A DNA stretch of 64,000 bases from Dillenia suffruticosa (Eukaryota > Streptophyta > Magnoliopsida > Dilleniales > Dilleniaceae): NCBI GenBank assembly GCA_033439265.1, contig JAVTVX010000010.1:15035490-15099489 (forward strand). Reading direction: 5' to 3'. The notes beneath the pieces were generated by a model. The model was not told the DNA's origin. It saw nothing but the letters and a program-made list of their open reading frames with translations, and searched no databases. This document shows, in pieces, positions 48,171 to 60,312 of this stretch. The stretch's first letter is position 1. Each line of letters starts with the position of its first letter. The translations under genes were made by a program, and so were the position numbers.

Positions 48171-51100
48171 GTGCTGACGATCGGGTGCCAGAATTGCCAG
48201 CTACACCCGACCCAAGTCGGCCCGCCATTTTTGAAGTTGAACAACACATACTGGTGTAGTGGATCCGTGTAAATGCGCTCGAGAAATTCAATGGGGGACA
48301 GCTGGACTCTGTCTTCGACTGCTCACACTTCACATGATAGAATTTTAATGGGCTTTAAAGTTGGCCCATGTGGACCCTATTGCTGACGTGGAAGTTTTTG
48401 ATAGGCTACTGTTTTGGCTACTTCGGGAAAAATGATGATCTCGTGGAGAGAGAAATTTGTTTATATGTTTTTTAATGGTCCAACCAATGTCAAAACGGAG
48501 GGAGACATAATAAGGCCAAAACTTAGAATAGAAAGAAACCCAATTTTCTTGTTAAAAAATAAAGGCGGGATTTACTTTTTTTTTTTTTCCGGCTATGATG
48601 CATTCTTTGTGTATGCTTGTATATAAATGAAATGATAAAATAATTGAAAAATGTTGGTTTGATTTTTCAGAAATTCGGGACGGTAACGTTAAAGTGTTCG
48701 TCAGACGGCGAAAAGGTGTCGGGGGATTTTGTTTTTTATAATAATTGAAGAATGGGTTGGAATTGAAAGGACATTTGAAAAATGTCTTTTTCTAGAAAAG
48801 CATGAGAGTTAATAGTGAGTAAAGAGCTGGTGACAGATGAAGGGTGTCAGAGAGCTTTAAAGAGAGCGTCTCTTTTAGATATGCATCCTGCTTCGGTTGT
48901 CACGGATGGTGCAGTTTCAGACAGACGGGGTGGCGTGCACTCTGCCATTTCGTGAATCTCGATACTAACTTCTACCCCATGGGAGGAGTTCAAAATGATC
49001 CTTTTTAATATTTCTGGGTAAAGGCTTATTGTCAAAAATTTACCCATATTTCAAGAAAAGTTTAGGCGATGTTGTCGTGCGGTATTTTTGTAATTTAATA
49101 TTTATGTATTTAACTTGATTGACAAAAGATTTAGATGGAATATTTATGGTAAAATATAAAATCTATTTGGTAAAAAGGAGATAAATAAACAATTTTACAT
49201 ATGACACGATGGAAATGAGCTAAATAAAAAACTCTAACAAAATGAATTGGGATTTTGAAATAGGTATAATATCATTTTGAAATAAAACTTAATTCCTATT
49301 TTAAAATTTAATCACTAAGGTGAAAGATTTATATATATATATATATCCATGCCCAAACATTCCAGGCCTTTGCTTATATTCAAATGAAAGTGTTTTGAAT
49401 AAACTATATCGGTATGTATGTATTCTGGCAAAGGATATCCTTCGCGGGTAGAAAACTTTTCGAAGTAGCATCATGCAGGCAATGTCCAAGCAAATGGAGA
49501 GACCCATCTAAGTACCCTGCTGGTGATGGCAAAACGTCGTTGTTTAATGTACAATAGTTCTTGTCAAGTAACTCCTTCCAAGAATATGATTTTGAGCTGA
49601 AAACATAGACATCACGCCATGAATTTCAAGGCTTTAGTCATCATGGGAGAATTCTTAACCAAAGCGATGATTAGGATAATCATGATGGGGATGGCTTTGG
49701 TGATTAGATCTTGTCAAGTGAATAGATCTTGATCAAAAGAAGAGATTAACCGAGTGATGGTTTCTGAGTTAAGAGTAGGAATTGTTGATCTTTCGATCAC
49801 ATTCCTACTCTGCGCATGAAAATCATCATAGTAAAGCCTGTGTACATTCCTTCTTCGTTTTATTAAAAAGAAACCAAACCAAAATGTATTGACATTTCAA
49901 TGGTGCATTCCTCTTTTATTAAAAGGCCTTGGGTGGTGGTGATTCTGACGTGTAGTGCATGTATATACCCAATATCATTACACCAGTTGCAGATATATTT
50001 TAATGGCCGAAATTGCTGTGGCATTTCACCATCATACGCTCAAGATGCAGATCTTGATAATTAGGGATGGCGACATGTTGCATGTGACTTCTAAATCAAC
50101 TCTGGATGGATTCCTAGTGTACTTGTCCTCAATAATGGACATCCACCCTTTCCAATTTTCATTTAAATAATGAAAAGAAAAGCTTATGTGGGTATTCAGT
50201 CTCGCTGGTTTTTTTTTTTTTTTAAATAAAATTCAAAATTATGCTCTTGCCAATGTTAATGGGGCAAGCATATTTGAATCTATACATACAATAACAAGAA
50301 ATTTCTTTAACCAAAAAAAAAAAAATTATTTTCTATAATATAGGCTTAATTAATTTCTTTTCTCATTTGAGGCGCTTTGCCTGATATATTCAGCTATATA
50401 ATTATGACTTAACTTAAATATTATATATAAAATTTATATTATAAATATCTAAATGAGATAACTACTTTTGTACTCTGGTTCGCCCCTTTTTGTCAAAGTG
50501 CCTCAAAAGAGGAAAAAAAAAGTACTAAGCCCATGTAAAAATGCTTCTGCGATTTATTGTATATTCTTCAAAATAAATCTTTAAAATAACAAATTATGCT
50601 GGGCTCAATACTAGGGATTTTCCTTTTCCTGTATTAGATTAGATTGTTTTCTGTCCGCAAAGACAAACCAAACCTCGGCTTTAAAATACATTCACATTTC
50701 AATGATGCATTCTTCTTCCGGGAGAGTATAACGAGAGTTTTATTTTTTAAGAGATCAATTTGATTCAAACTAGATTTAATCGAGTATAACGTGATTAATA
50801 AATAGCGGTGGTTTATAAAAAAAAAAAAGAAAAAAGAACCTTTGTGTATATCTATCCTATATTTATTTTTTTATTTGATGTGGTGGTTTGGATAAGTAAT
50901 AATACATGTATCAAATGAAAAATTAAATAGATTAGATCTTATATGACTGTTTATATCAATAGAAAATTACAAATAAAAAATTAAATAGATTGAATTTTAA
51001 TTTTATATAAGAGTTTCTATGAATCAAAAAATTAAAATTCTTAAATTTAAAATTTATCTTTTAAATTAAAAACTATTAAAATATATTAAACTTCACTATT

Positions 51101-51356
51101 ACCTACAACCTAAGCTATTTAATTTTAAACTTATTTTACTTCTCTCTGTCTCCTCTGGAATTTTTGGGCCTGGTTTGTCCGCCCAACTACCCTGAAGCAG
51201 TGGATAGTGGGCTAAAGTTTTGTGGCCCAATAAATTCACAGCGTTGATGTTGAGAGGCCCTTTCGAAGATGGCTTTTGTAACAGACAACTCTAAAATTGT
51301 AAGAATAAATCATAAGGGAGGAAAGCAAATCAGGGATAAAAAAGTGTAAGAAAAAA
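48171..51356. other. 3.2 kb intergenic region
   Basis: IRX7 3' UTR at the left, then AT-rich DNA with a T-run near 50,210-50,223, short A-runs and an AT repeat near 49,330. No gene or transposon recognised. Confidence 0.6.
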
Positions 51357-51441
51357 TCCGACCTGCCGGATTCGAACCAGCGACCTAAGGATCATCTGCA
51401 CATACTACAGTCCTCCGCTCTACCAACTGAGCTAAGGTCGG
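51357..51441 (-). tRNA. tRNA-Tyr (anticodon GTA) with a 12-nt intron
   Basis: 85 nt on the minus strand. The acceptor stem CCGACCT pairs with AGGTCGG, discriminator A. The D-arm is GCTCAGTTGGTAGAGC. The anticodon arm is AGGACTGTAG, then a ~12-nt intron (TATGTGCAGATG), then the 3' half of the stem. The T-arm is GCTGGTTCGAATCCGGC. An intron directly 3' of anticodon position 37 is the rule for plant nuclear tRNA-Tyr. A TTTTTT Pol III terminator follows (51351-51356 on the plus strand). It looks functional. Confidence 0.95.
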
Positions 51442-51842
51442 TTGCGTCTTTGGTCCCCCTAGGATTTATAACGACAATCGCAATATTTGTCAATTATTCC
51501 ATAAGCACAGCTCACGGTATTCTTCACCTGTTAACTAACTTTGTATTGACAGCTTTTAATTAGCTTCGGTCCATAGTTTTGGATTCTAAAATAGTACAGC
51601 GCCTACTCCACCCTATCAATAAAACGAGACCACACAATGGAATGCCAACAACCAAAACAAATACGGAGATTCACGCATCAGGGGGAAAAAAATGGAGATT
51701 TACGGGGTGGGGTCGAAATCCACAACTTTTCTAATATTTTTTTGTACGTTTGTTGTCCTTTTTTATATTTTAATATTTTTTTTAAAAAAAAAAAGATAAA
51801 GTTAAATAGAGATAAAATGCAATTATTCAAATAGTGATATGG

Positions 51843-52077
51843 ACAAGTCCCCTAGTAGAACAATTTAATTGTCACGAGATGATAATTTGCAACTTGGAAT
51901 TTCACGGGTCCCGTCCATATTCGTTGACAAAAGATAAAACGAGTAAATGAGATTATAGGGTTTCACTTTCACAATTGGCATTTTCATGGAAGTTCATAGA
52001 AAAACGTGGCTTCTAATTTGGCATAAACAAGTCCCCTAGTAGAACAATTTAATTGTCACGAGATGATAATTTGCAAC
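51843..52077 (+). repeat. 51 bp perfect direct repeat, 184 bp apart
   Basis: 51843-51893 and 52027-52077 are identical, beginning acaagtcccctagtagaaca and ending gataatttgcaac. A third, diverged copy at 54284-54345 shares ttaattgtcacg.gatga.aatt and the downstream aatttcacgggtcc of the first copy. Identity of the pair implies a recent duplication. Confidence 0.85.
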
Positions 52078-52227
52078 ATTTTCATGGCATTTAATCGAAG
52101 GTTAAAAAAAAAAAAAACAAGCACTCTGATCACCGTGGATCTTCCGACTATCCAAGCATATGCCCGAAAGTTAAGAAACTCTGTTACTTTCATAAAATTT
52201 CAGAATAATTATGAAAGAGAGTTTTAA

Positions 52228-52290
52228 GGAACAGTTTAACGATGATAATTCTCTTTCTCAATCCGATGATATCGAATTTATAAAAAAAAA
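52228..52290 (+). mobile_element. Degraded SINE-like relic
   Basis: aacagtttaacgatgataat, a CT-rich spacer, ccgatgatatcgaattta, then an A-run. It follows the order and spacing of the elements at 28961-29046 and 42981-43173 but is more diverged. Confidence 0.35.
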
Positions 52291-54181
52291 GAGAGAAAGA
52301 GGTAAATAATGTGAGAGAGAGGGATAAATAAACTATAATTCAAGTAATTCAAGTGACACCAATCCCTCCTCATAGGGTCTATAATTCCTCTCTTACATAA
52401 GAGAGAGAGAGTCGAAATTTAATGAGTTTGTAAGCTTACACCAATTCAAACTTTTCTTCAACATATGATTAATTGATAATTAAATAGTGGGGCAAATCCT
52501 AAGGTCTAAGCAGGTGTAATTGATATTTAAATAATCGACCAAAGTCTTAATTATGGTATTATTATTATTGTTATTATTTACGTAATAGATCGTGTTGACT
52601 CTATTTTGTATTGATTTTGGTCGTTCTACTCTTTTCCCCTTGATTTAAAATTTTTTTTTTTTTATGTGTTTGCCTTGTTGCTTAAAAATTTGAAAAATAA
52701 ATTATAATTACTAAATAATCTCTTATACGAAAAGAGAAAAAACCATATACCAGTAGTTATTATATTCAGAATTTGGTTACATATATGTGATATAAATATA
52801 TAAAATTATATTTTTGTTATTTCCCTCAAAAAACATTCATTGTGGATGCAATCCTAGGTCAGCATATGAGTTAGCAAATGGGAGATGAGAAGGAAAAAAA
52901 AAAAAGAAAAAGAATCCTAGTGTGTCAAAAAGAAAGGTTCACAAGATGTTTTGTTGTAATTTAATTGTTTGCAAAGTACAAATTATAAAGATAAATAATA
53001 TTTGAATATTTAAAAAATTGTTTTAGAGAAAATAAATTATAATTTTTAATGGAGCGAATATCATTTTAGATCATAATTTTCACTATTTTATATGGTAAAA
53101 TAGTTTTTAAAAAATTTAGGGGGCAATCCCCCAACCCAACCCTCATTCGTTCACGTAATACCCCGGATAGGTTTAATAGTGAGACACAAAGCCTGCTCGG
53201 TAATTTCATATCGACAGCTTTTAAACAGTTTATTGTGTAGAGTTTAGGATTCTAAAATGACCAAGTTTATTATACAAATAACAATTTATTATATTGAGGA
53301 GGAAATTAGAAGAGACTGCTTGAAATATATCTGAAAGAAGGATTGGAATGGAAGTGTGATAAACATATAATTCAAGGGGTGGGTCTTAGTTATTTTTATT
53401 AATTTCCTTTCACCATTTCCGCAAAGGCCAAAAATGTTAAAAACCAGAAAATAAATGTTTTACACCTAAAATTAAGAAAGTAAGGGGAAAAAATGGAGAA
53501 AGGAATCCATTGCTATTCTTTGCGCTTTCTGGCTTCACGCGCAATCGTCTGGAAAAATACCCTTTTCCATTTTCGTTTCAAAAGTGCCAAAGCATACCAA
53601 GCACCATTGTCTGCGCACGTACTGTATCTCTCTCTTGACGGAACGAGACCATAAAATGGAATACCCAGGAGAGACCCAACCAAAGCTGCGATGGGCTTGG
53701 GAACAAGTCGGCTGTACTCGACGCGGGCCACGGAGACAGACCCAACCAAAGGGCTTGGAATAGAAAATTTCTTTTTTTGGTTTCCATTCGCAAGTTTCAT
53801 TGACGTTTGATGGGGTTGAGCTTTCGAGATTTACGAGGCCCAGTTCAGTTCCGCTTCTTTCTAGAAAATTATAAGTAACATAAAGAAAAAGAAAAACAAA
53901 ACAGGTCTCACTTAAGACTTGAATGGGAAGGTTATAACAAGGTTATTACAACTGTCCGTTGGCAAAGGTTATGAGCAGGAGTCATTGGTTATAATACAAA
54001 GTATCATAAAATGATACCAATATTTTGATTTGATTTTGGAATTTCGGTTGTACAAGGTCGCAACGGAAGGTCAAAACCCATTTTATGTTTTGACTTTAAC
54101 ATTTGAGGCCCATTTGGTTTTCGAATAATTATTGAATTAATAATAATTTTATTTTTTATAAAAAAATTCGATATTACTTGT

Positions 54182-54216
<35 letters not shown>

Positions 54217-55011
54217 TATATATATATATTTTGTAAAAATATTTTTTAATTAAAAAATATTAAATGAACTTAGTCAATCATAGCATGGTTTAATTGTCAC
54301 GGGATGACAATTTACAACTTCTAATTTCACGGGTCCATATTTCCCCAGGAATCAAACGGTACTTACACAACCCCATGAATGAATAATTGGAGACTTCAAA
54401 TTTCAAAATGTAATCAAGACCATTCATGATGGGATATAATTTGTACCAGAGCATATTATGGATCGTATTTGCAAATTTTTTGAGCTTAAATTTTTTTTTT
54501 TTCTATATCAAGTAAAACGGTCAACCTCTAGAGTAACTATCTCAATTTTAACATCAGTAATATAATGTTAAATAGTGAAAAATTTTGTGAAATTTTAGAG
54601 TGAGAGTGAGACTCTCCTTTGACTAATTAACGTTGTACCAGACACTACCAATCAGAAAATAACAAGACATACATCGAATGCACTGCATATGACAGAGTGG
54701 GACTCTTTTGTTTTATTCGGAATGATTTGCAAACGGGCCACGATTCTCACTTTATTCCAACGACAATAAAACAAAAAGGAAAAAAAAACAAATAAAAGTT
54801 TTTTTTTTTTTTTTAATATTGGGAGGCTTGGACGCGCAAGCATCAACTCTTGCAGCTTTTTGTTTGCAAGTGGGACCCATCTCAAGACCCCTCCATGGAA
54901 ACAATCCCATTGTATCTTTCTTTAATTATTAATCAACACACCCAGTTCAAATCAAACACGAATTATTTCTTGAGAGTGATATGCGAAGGCATGACCCAGT
55001 TCAACTACCCC

Positions 55012-57348
55012 TTAACACTCTGGGGTTAGGGTTCGGTCTCTTTGTGGATTACTGCAATAGTCATAAACCATACAATTCTTCTGCACCCATTCCATGGCAG
55101 CATACTGCTCTTGGGTCAAGCCGCTGGAGCCCGACGGCGATGCAGATGGCGGGCTGCAGGAGGCTGGCGAATCTGTGGCGCAACCAGCTACCTTGAAATT
55201 CTTGTACTTGCCGATGAAGGGTTGGTAGTGATAATCAACAGGGTATTTTCCTCCTTCGGTTGCCCATGTTGAGGCGTCCCAAATTGAACCATACACCCAC
55301 ATAGGTCTTTGAGGAAATGTCTCATCACTCTTTCTAGGATACCTTCTAATCGGCACATCGTCCACAAAGAATCTGGAGGGAACAAAAAAAAAGATATTGT
55401 CACGACCTGTTAACCAGCAAGGAAGAGAGAGAGAAAGAGAGCAAAACCGCGTTTGGGAAAATTCAATGGAAAGACAAATTATGGTCACGAGTGACGTTGA
55501 GGACCATTTTTTAGCTGCCCGTGATATGTACCCTAGGGCTTGAATTTTAGTGTCACATGAAATGCCTGGTCATGGGTTTGAGGGTTTCCAATTATTTAAA
55601 CCTAGACTTACATGTCCGTACTGACACATACATTTGCGGTGCAAACTTTTTACACTAACTTTAATTACACTTTCCTTTTCTTTTGACACAGCCCATGATC
55701 AATATACGGTCCGACACTTGTGCTTTCTACAATTTTACAATTGTGATTGATGCAATGTTGTGGTGGGTCTCAATTTGTTCGAGAGACATGTAGATGCAGG
55801 ATTACAATTCTACATAGAAGTGATCGATAAAAGCAAACAGTGACATGCATACGTTAGTTTGATACCCGTAAATGTAAGATTTTTATTTTTTTTATTTTTT
55901 TGAGAATAGGATTTTAAATTATCTGATCTTTATTATGTATATATCAGCAGTTATGGGGTGGGGTTCAAGATAAAAGATGGCCTCTCTTATTCAATATGTA
56001 TTTTTCCCCTTTTTAGCATTTATATCAGTTATGTTGCGAATTGATGCCCCAGGGCATCTCAATTTAATGTGCCGTAATTTCACCCACCATTTACCAATAC
56101 CTGAGATGCAGAACCGTATCATATTTAATTTACTATATACCCTTATATTATTTTAGAATATTACCAAATATTTTCACATATAAGGTTTCCTCATAAATTT
56201 ATAGTAACACATTTAACAATAAATAAGTCCATATAAATTCCATAGTTCGCTAGATTCAGTGAAATAAAAGTTCAGGTGATAGTAAACATGCAGTCCCCCA
56301 CAACTCCCTCCACGTTTCAAAGAAGGAAAGAACAAGTGCTGCTCGATATAAAATGCCAAGGTTAGCTAGAAGATTCGGATGGATACGTGGAGAGATCATT
56401 TATTAAATATGGACAAATAGAAGGTAAAAAGTTGGAAGAAGATAAAACGAGTGATAGGTAAGCAGTAGTTAAGCCAAATAAATTTGTGGAAAGTGATGTG
56501 AATACTTACACAATCTCATCAGGAGTCCAAATAATAGCATAATGGTGATAATCTTGTGATGGATCAAACCATAGATTAAATTGCATCTCCCTGCCTGTAA
56601 TTTTTCCATCTCCGCTTCCTCTTATGTACACATTTGTCTGCAATGTGTAGGGCTTACCCGTGGTTGTCCCAAGAAATTCAATATCTATCTCATCATGGTT
56701 CCCTGGATAGTCTTCATTGTTGGATAACTGTCATAATACCCCCAATTTATGAACAAGATAAGTTAAATAATAAAAAAATCATGACACATTTTTCTCACAC
56801 ATGCGCCTAAAACAAAAGGAGAGCGAGATGCTATTTGGTGATTCAGGTGACAAATTGCTGTTGATCAATTCCATGGGACAAATTACTTCGGAGAAAGTTC
56901 TAATAAGAAAGCGTTTTAAGTAAATCAATAGACATGCTTACATAGTAGGATGTATCTACTCCTGCAGTATAACCAGGTTGAAGTTTAATGGAAGCACCAA
57001 AGTAACCGGATCGATATGGAGCAAGTGATTTAAACCCACTTCCTGATTTCAATAACAAAGCAACATAAGCGAATCGATTTTAATTAAAGTGAAGAAAATA
57101 GATAGGCGTTGGAAAATTAATTGAGATAGTACATAATTAAAGACCTGACCTGAGCTATTATCAAGCCAGATAGTAAGTTCACCCTGGTCTACATTTTGAT
57201 TCTGAGGACCCCATAGATTTCTAAACACTTGATTAAACCCTTCAGACGGAATTCTTGAACTTGGGTAGTACCCTGGCGATGGTGGACCTTCACCATTGCT
57301 TGAATTTGGAATCATCAAAATAAGAAGAAAACAGAGAAGCAGAGCCAT
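55012..57348 (-). CDS. Xyloglucan endotransglucosylase/hydrolase, XTH31-like (group III), 292 aa
   Basis: Exons 57150-57348, 56942-57042, 56510-56727 and 55012-55372 total 879 nt with compatible phases and GT-AG introns. The start is [12 protein letters not shown] (57346-57348), a signal peptide of ~20 residues with likely cleavage near NSSNG. The GH16 domain carries the active site [10 protein letters not shown] (residues 111-120; by family knowledge E113 is the nucleophile and E117 the acid/base). Also seen are [38 protein letters not shown] (with the codon split at the junction) and [16 protein letters not shown]. The C-terminal XET extension has the conserved cysteines and ends TPEC. The DEIDIEFLG variant and overall likeness place it with XTH31/XTH32 (group III), which act on xyloglucan in the apoplast and may be hydrolytic. 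No damage seen. Confidence 0.93.
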
Positions 57349-57502
57349 GAACAGAGGATTTGGTTTAAAGAGAGAAGAATGTGTGTATAAGTGTATGTAC
57401 GAGTGTTTGTGTGTGAGTGAACGAAAATGCAAGGAGAGAGAGAGAGAGAGGAAATGTTTAAAATGGAATGAGAGAATGGGACTACAGAGGCAGAGTTGGG
57501 GT

Positions 57503-57512
57503 GTATTTATAG
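57503..57512 (-). promoter_or_regulatory. Probable TATA box of the XTH gene
   Basis: The minus strand reads CTATAAATAC about 155 bp upstream of the ATG, followed toward the gene by a CT-rich leader (57435-57450 on the plus strand is a GA tract). A good match in sequence and distance to plant TATA promoters. Confidence 0.6.
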
Positions 57513-57639
57513 TGAAATTTAAGAGACGCCCATGCAAAAGGAGAGTGATAAGGAAGGGTAGGCTAATAGATGTTTATTTATTTATTTATTTATTTTTAAT
57601 GTCCTGGACTTGGTCCATCGTCCAGTATCTAGAGTTTCA

Positions 57640-57790
57640 TTTCGATTAATACGAGTCGATTGAGGTCCTTAAGAGGATAGGGGTCTCCCAATGTAGTCGA
57701 CTCTATGTTCAAGTCGTGAGTTGAATTCGTGACATTAATAAAGAATACAGTAACCTACCCGTTATACCAACCGTCTGTTGATAGGTCAAT
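57640..57790 (+). repeat. Dispersed repeat related to 19974-20105
   Basis: gattaatacgagtcgattg, ggggtctcccaatgtagtc, a ttcaagtcgtgag block and an end near ccaaccgtctgttg match the order of landmarks in the block at 19974-20105. Both copies are diverged. Possibly an old SINE or other short non-autonomous element. Confidence 0.4.
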
Positions 57791-60234
57791 AGATGTTGTA
57801 GACAGAGACAGAACGCAAATTCAATTTTTAAGGGAGATGACTATTGAGAGAATAATTTAGCATGTAGTTGAGACCTTGTTTTCGTTTACACGTTTGTCTT
57901 TTCTTTTTCGTGAGAAAACTCGTTGGTGAGGGTTGGCTAACCGGAAAAGCAAAAGAGGGGTCGCAGGAAGTTAATGGGGCACTTCCAGTTTCGGGGGGAG
58001 ATGGAATCGTTCATTTGAATGGTGGGTTTCTCGTTGTGAATTCCCATTTGGAACCCAAATACGCTTTTGTCAATTGTTGTTGGCAGTTGAATCCGTTTCA
58101 TTTTAGCCTAACGTTTGCTAGCAAAGCCCCTGAAATGAGGAAGTCGTAAGCTATCTTCTTTTCTAGTTATATATAAAAATTCCTAAATTATCCAATAATT
58201 GTTATTAATTAAAAGATTTATTTATATTGAATTTAGTTTCTTTATTAAAAAAAAAAATCTTTCTCATAAGTTTCTAGTATAGTAAATTTAAAATCTAAAA
58301 AAAAAAAAAATCAAATTCCTCATTTATTATAGGTATCGGCCTTTCATGAACGAGGTCGAGGTTCACGGCTTTTGAATTAAAAACCTCTGGCGAGTGGCGA
58401 TAACTCCGATGGTTGAATTTTATTTTACTTTTTTCAAGTCTTACATGCAAATTTACCCCTATCAAATATTCACAATCTAATACCATTAAACTAAAACATA
58501 TGAACACACAAAAGAAGAAATGACTCAAAAAATAGTAATTTTTATACAGAAATGTTATATTTAATCGTTTTTCATCAAGAAAAATAGTATTTTGTAACTC
58601 GGCATTCTTAAATTCGGAAGTAGAAAATTCTTAAGTCAGGGGAAGGGGATTGTCCATTCATTTTATACCGCATAAAGACGTTGAATGCTAACGGACAATC
58701 GTTATAATAAGTAAAGATAATAGATTTTTAATTAATTTTTAGATTTAAAACTTAAAAATAAAAAAAATTATATTTGAGAGATCTCATTATTAAATTAGAT
58801 TTGATAATATTTAGACGGATTTAAATAGAATATGATTCTGATTATCAATCTATTATTAAAAATAACGAGGGAATTGAACTTGGGGAATAATAAAGTTGTT
58901 TAGAGGTTAAATTGTGGTCCTGATTTCAAAATAGACCCCTGCTATATTATGCTTATCCACAATGCTTTCCATCCAATCCGTAGTGATCAGCCATTATTAA
59001 GGTTGGAATCTAATCTATTTTACACAGGACTAGGAAAAGTGATTGTTTTGTTTTGGTTTAAGAAAAAGGTAGATAAACTTAATCTGATTCATATCCTCTT
59101 TTATAAACCACATCCATCATCCAACACACTTATCACATCCAAAACATCATAGTTCATATGTAAGCTCAAATGGACAACCCATACACTCTACTTATGGTGC
59201 GTCTCCATTCCCTCTGAACAATCATTTACTAAATAAATACTTAACCATTCAATAACTTAGTGAAATTATAAAAATCAGGCTAATGATAAGTGGGTTATTT
59301 TTGAAAAAACAAAATCAACATCTTGAACTCGTTTATTAAACAGGGTATTTATCTGTTTAATATTTTAATAAAATTGAAATCGGATATTTCATAGCAAGGA
59401 AAATCAAGAATTATATACATATATATATATATATAAAGAAGTCAAGCTTTTGACCAAAGGAAGTAGCTGCAATTAATGATCCAAATGAGAGAACACTTAC
59501 AAGGTTATTAATTTTTCAACCTTTAGCAAGTTGGCCACCCAGCTGCCAACAAAAATGAACTTGGTATGCTTTTTCTCTATAACGTAATGTAGTTTCTTTT
59601 ACTCGACAGAGGTATGATTTCCTGCAAATTGGGACCTACAATTATGGATGGCACAACAATTATGACAGAAATGTGAGGAAAAAAAAAACCCATAAAACAT
59701 GAAATTTGTGATCTGCAAACCGACTTGCATGTGATGCTGTTTATTTCAATGCTCATCAAGCATCTTCCCTTTCACATTCTTGAGTTCTCGAGCACCCAAA
59801 TTCTCTTTGCTTTGAATCAACATCATTTTTGTGACATCACAATATAACTTTGCAAGTTAAGACCCGTCTTGAACCGGATTTCCTTTGACTTTGATATTAG
59901 CACATGAATCTCTGTTATGTTGTGGAGAGGTATGGAAAAGAAATTGAGAGAGAGGTTTGAAAAGGTATGATAAAAATTTGTTTTTGTTTCATTTTAGTTG
60001 TAATTAAAGTCAATATTTTTAATAAAGGATATTGAGTTTTATAAATAAAAATTTAACTTTTTTATTAAAACATTAGAATAATTATTATATTAATAATTTT
60101 CTATATCTAAAGATTAGTATAATTTTAGATAGTTATAGCTTAACACATTCTCAAACGGCCGGTGAAAGTGGCAAGGCTCTGGTACAGGTTCACCTAGGAA
60201 AATATTCAATAAGTTGCCATGTTTGACGAATATG

Positions 60235-60235
60235 G

Positions 60236-60310
<75 letters not shown>
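60235..60310. repeat. Compound (AT)n(GA)n microsatellite
   Basis: About 27 bp of AT repeats directly joined to about 48 bp of GA repeats. Likely polymorphic. Confidence 0.95.

Positions 60311-60312
<2 letters not shown>

Larger units (their letters stand above)
51442..55011. other. 3.6 kb intergenic region with short duplications
   Basis: No gene I can support. A minus-strand 95-codon frame at 53513-53800 (starting MKLANGNQKKK) resembles nothing I know and is probably chance. Present are the 51 bp direct repeat (51843-52077), a more diverged relative at 54284-54345, a SINE-like relic at 52228-52290, (CT)n/(AT)n at 54186-54229 and T-runs near 52,650 and 54,800. Confidence 0.55.

Noticed and set aside
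47765-48333. Minus-strand frames of 93-96 codons opposite IRX7 exon 3
   Set aside because: They are antisense shadows of a well-supported exon.
53513-53800. 95-codon minus-strand frame
   Set aside because: No recognisable domain, no splice context or conserved motif, and it lies in a duplicated intergenic stretch.
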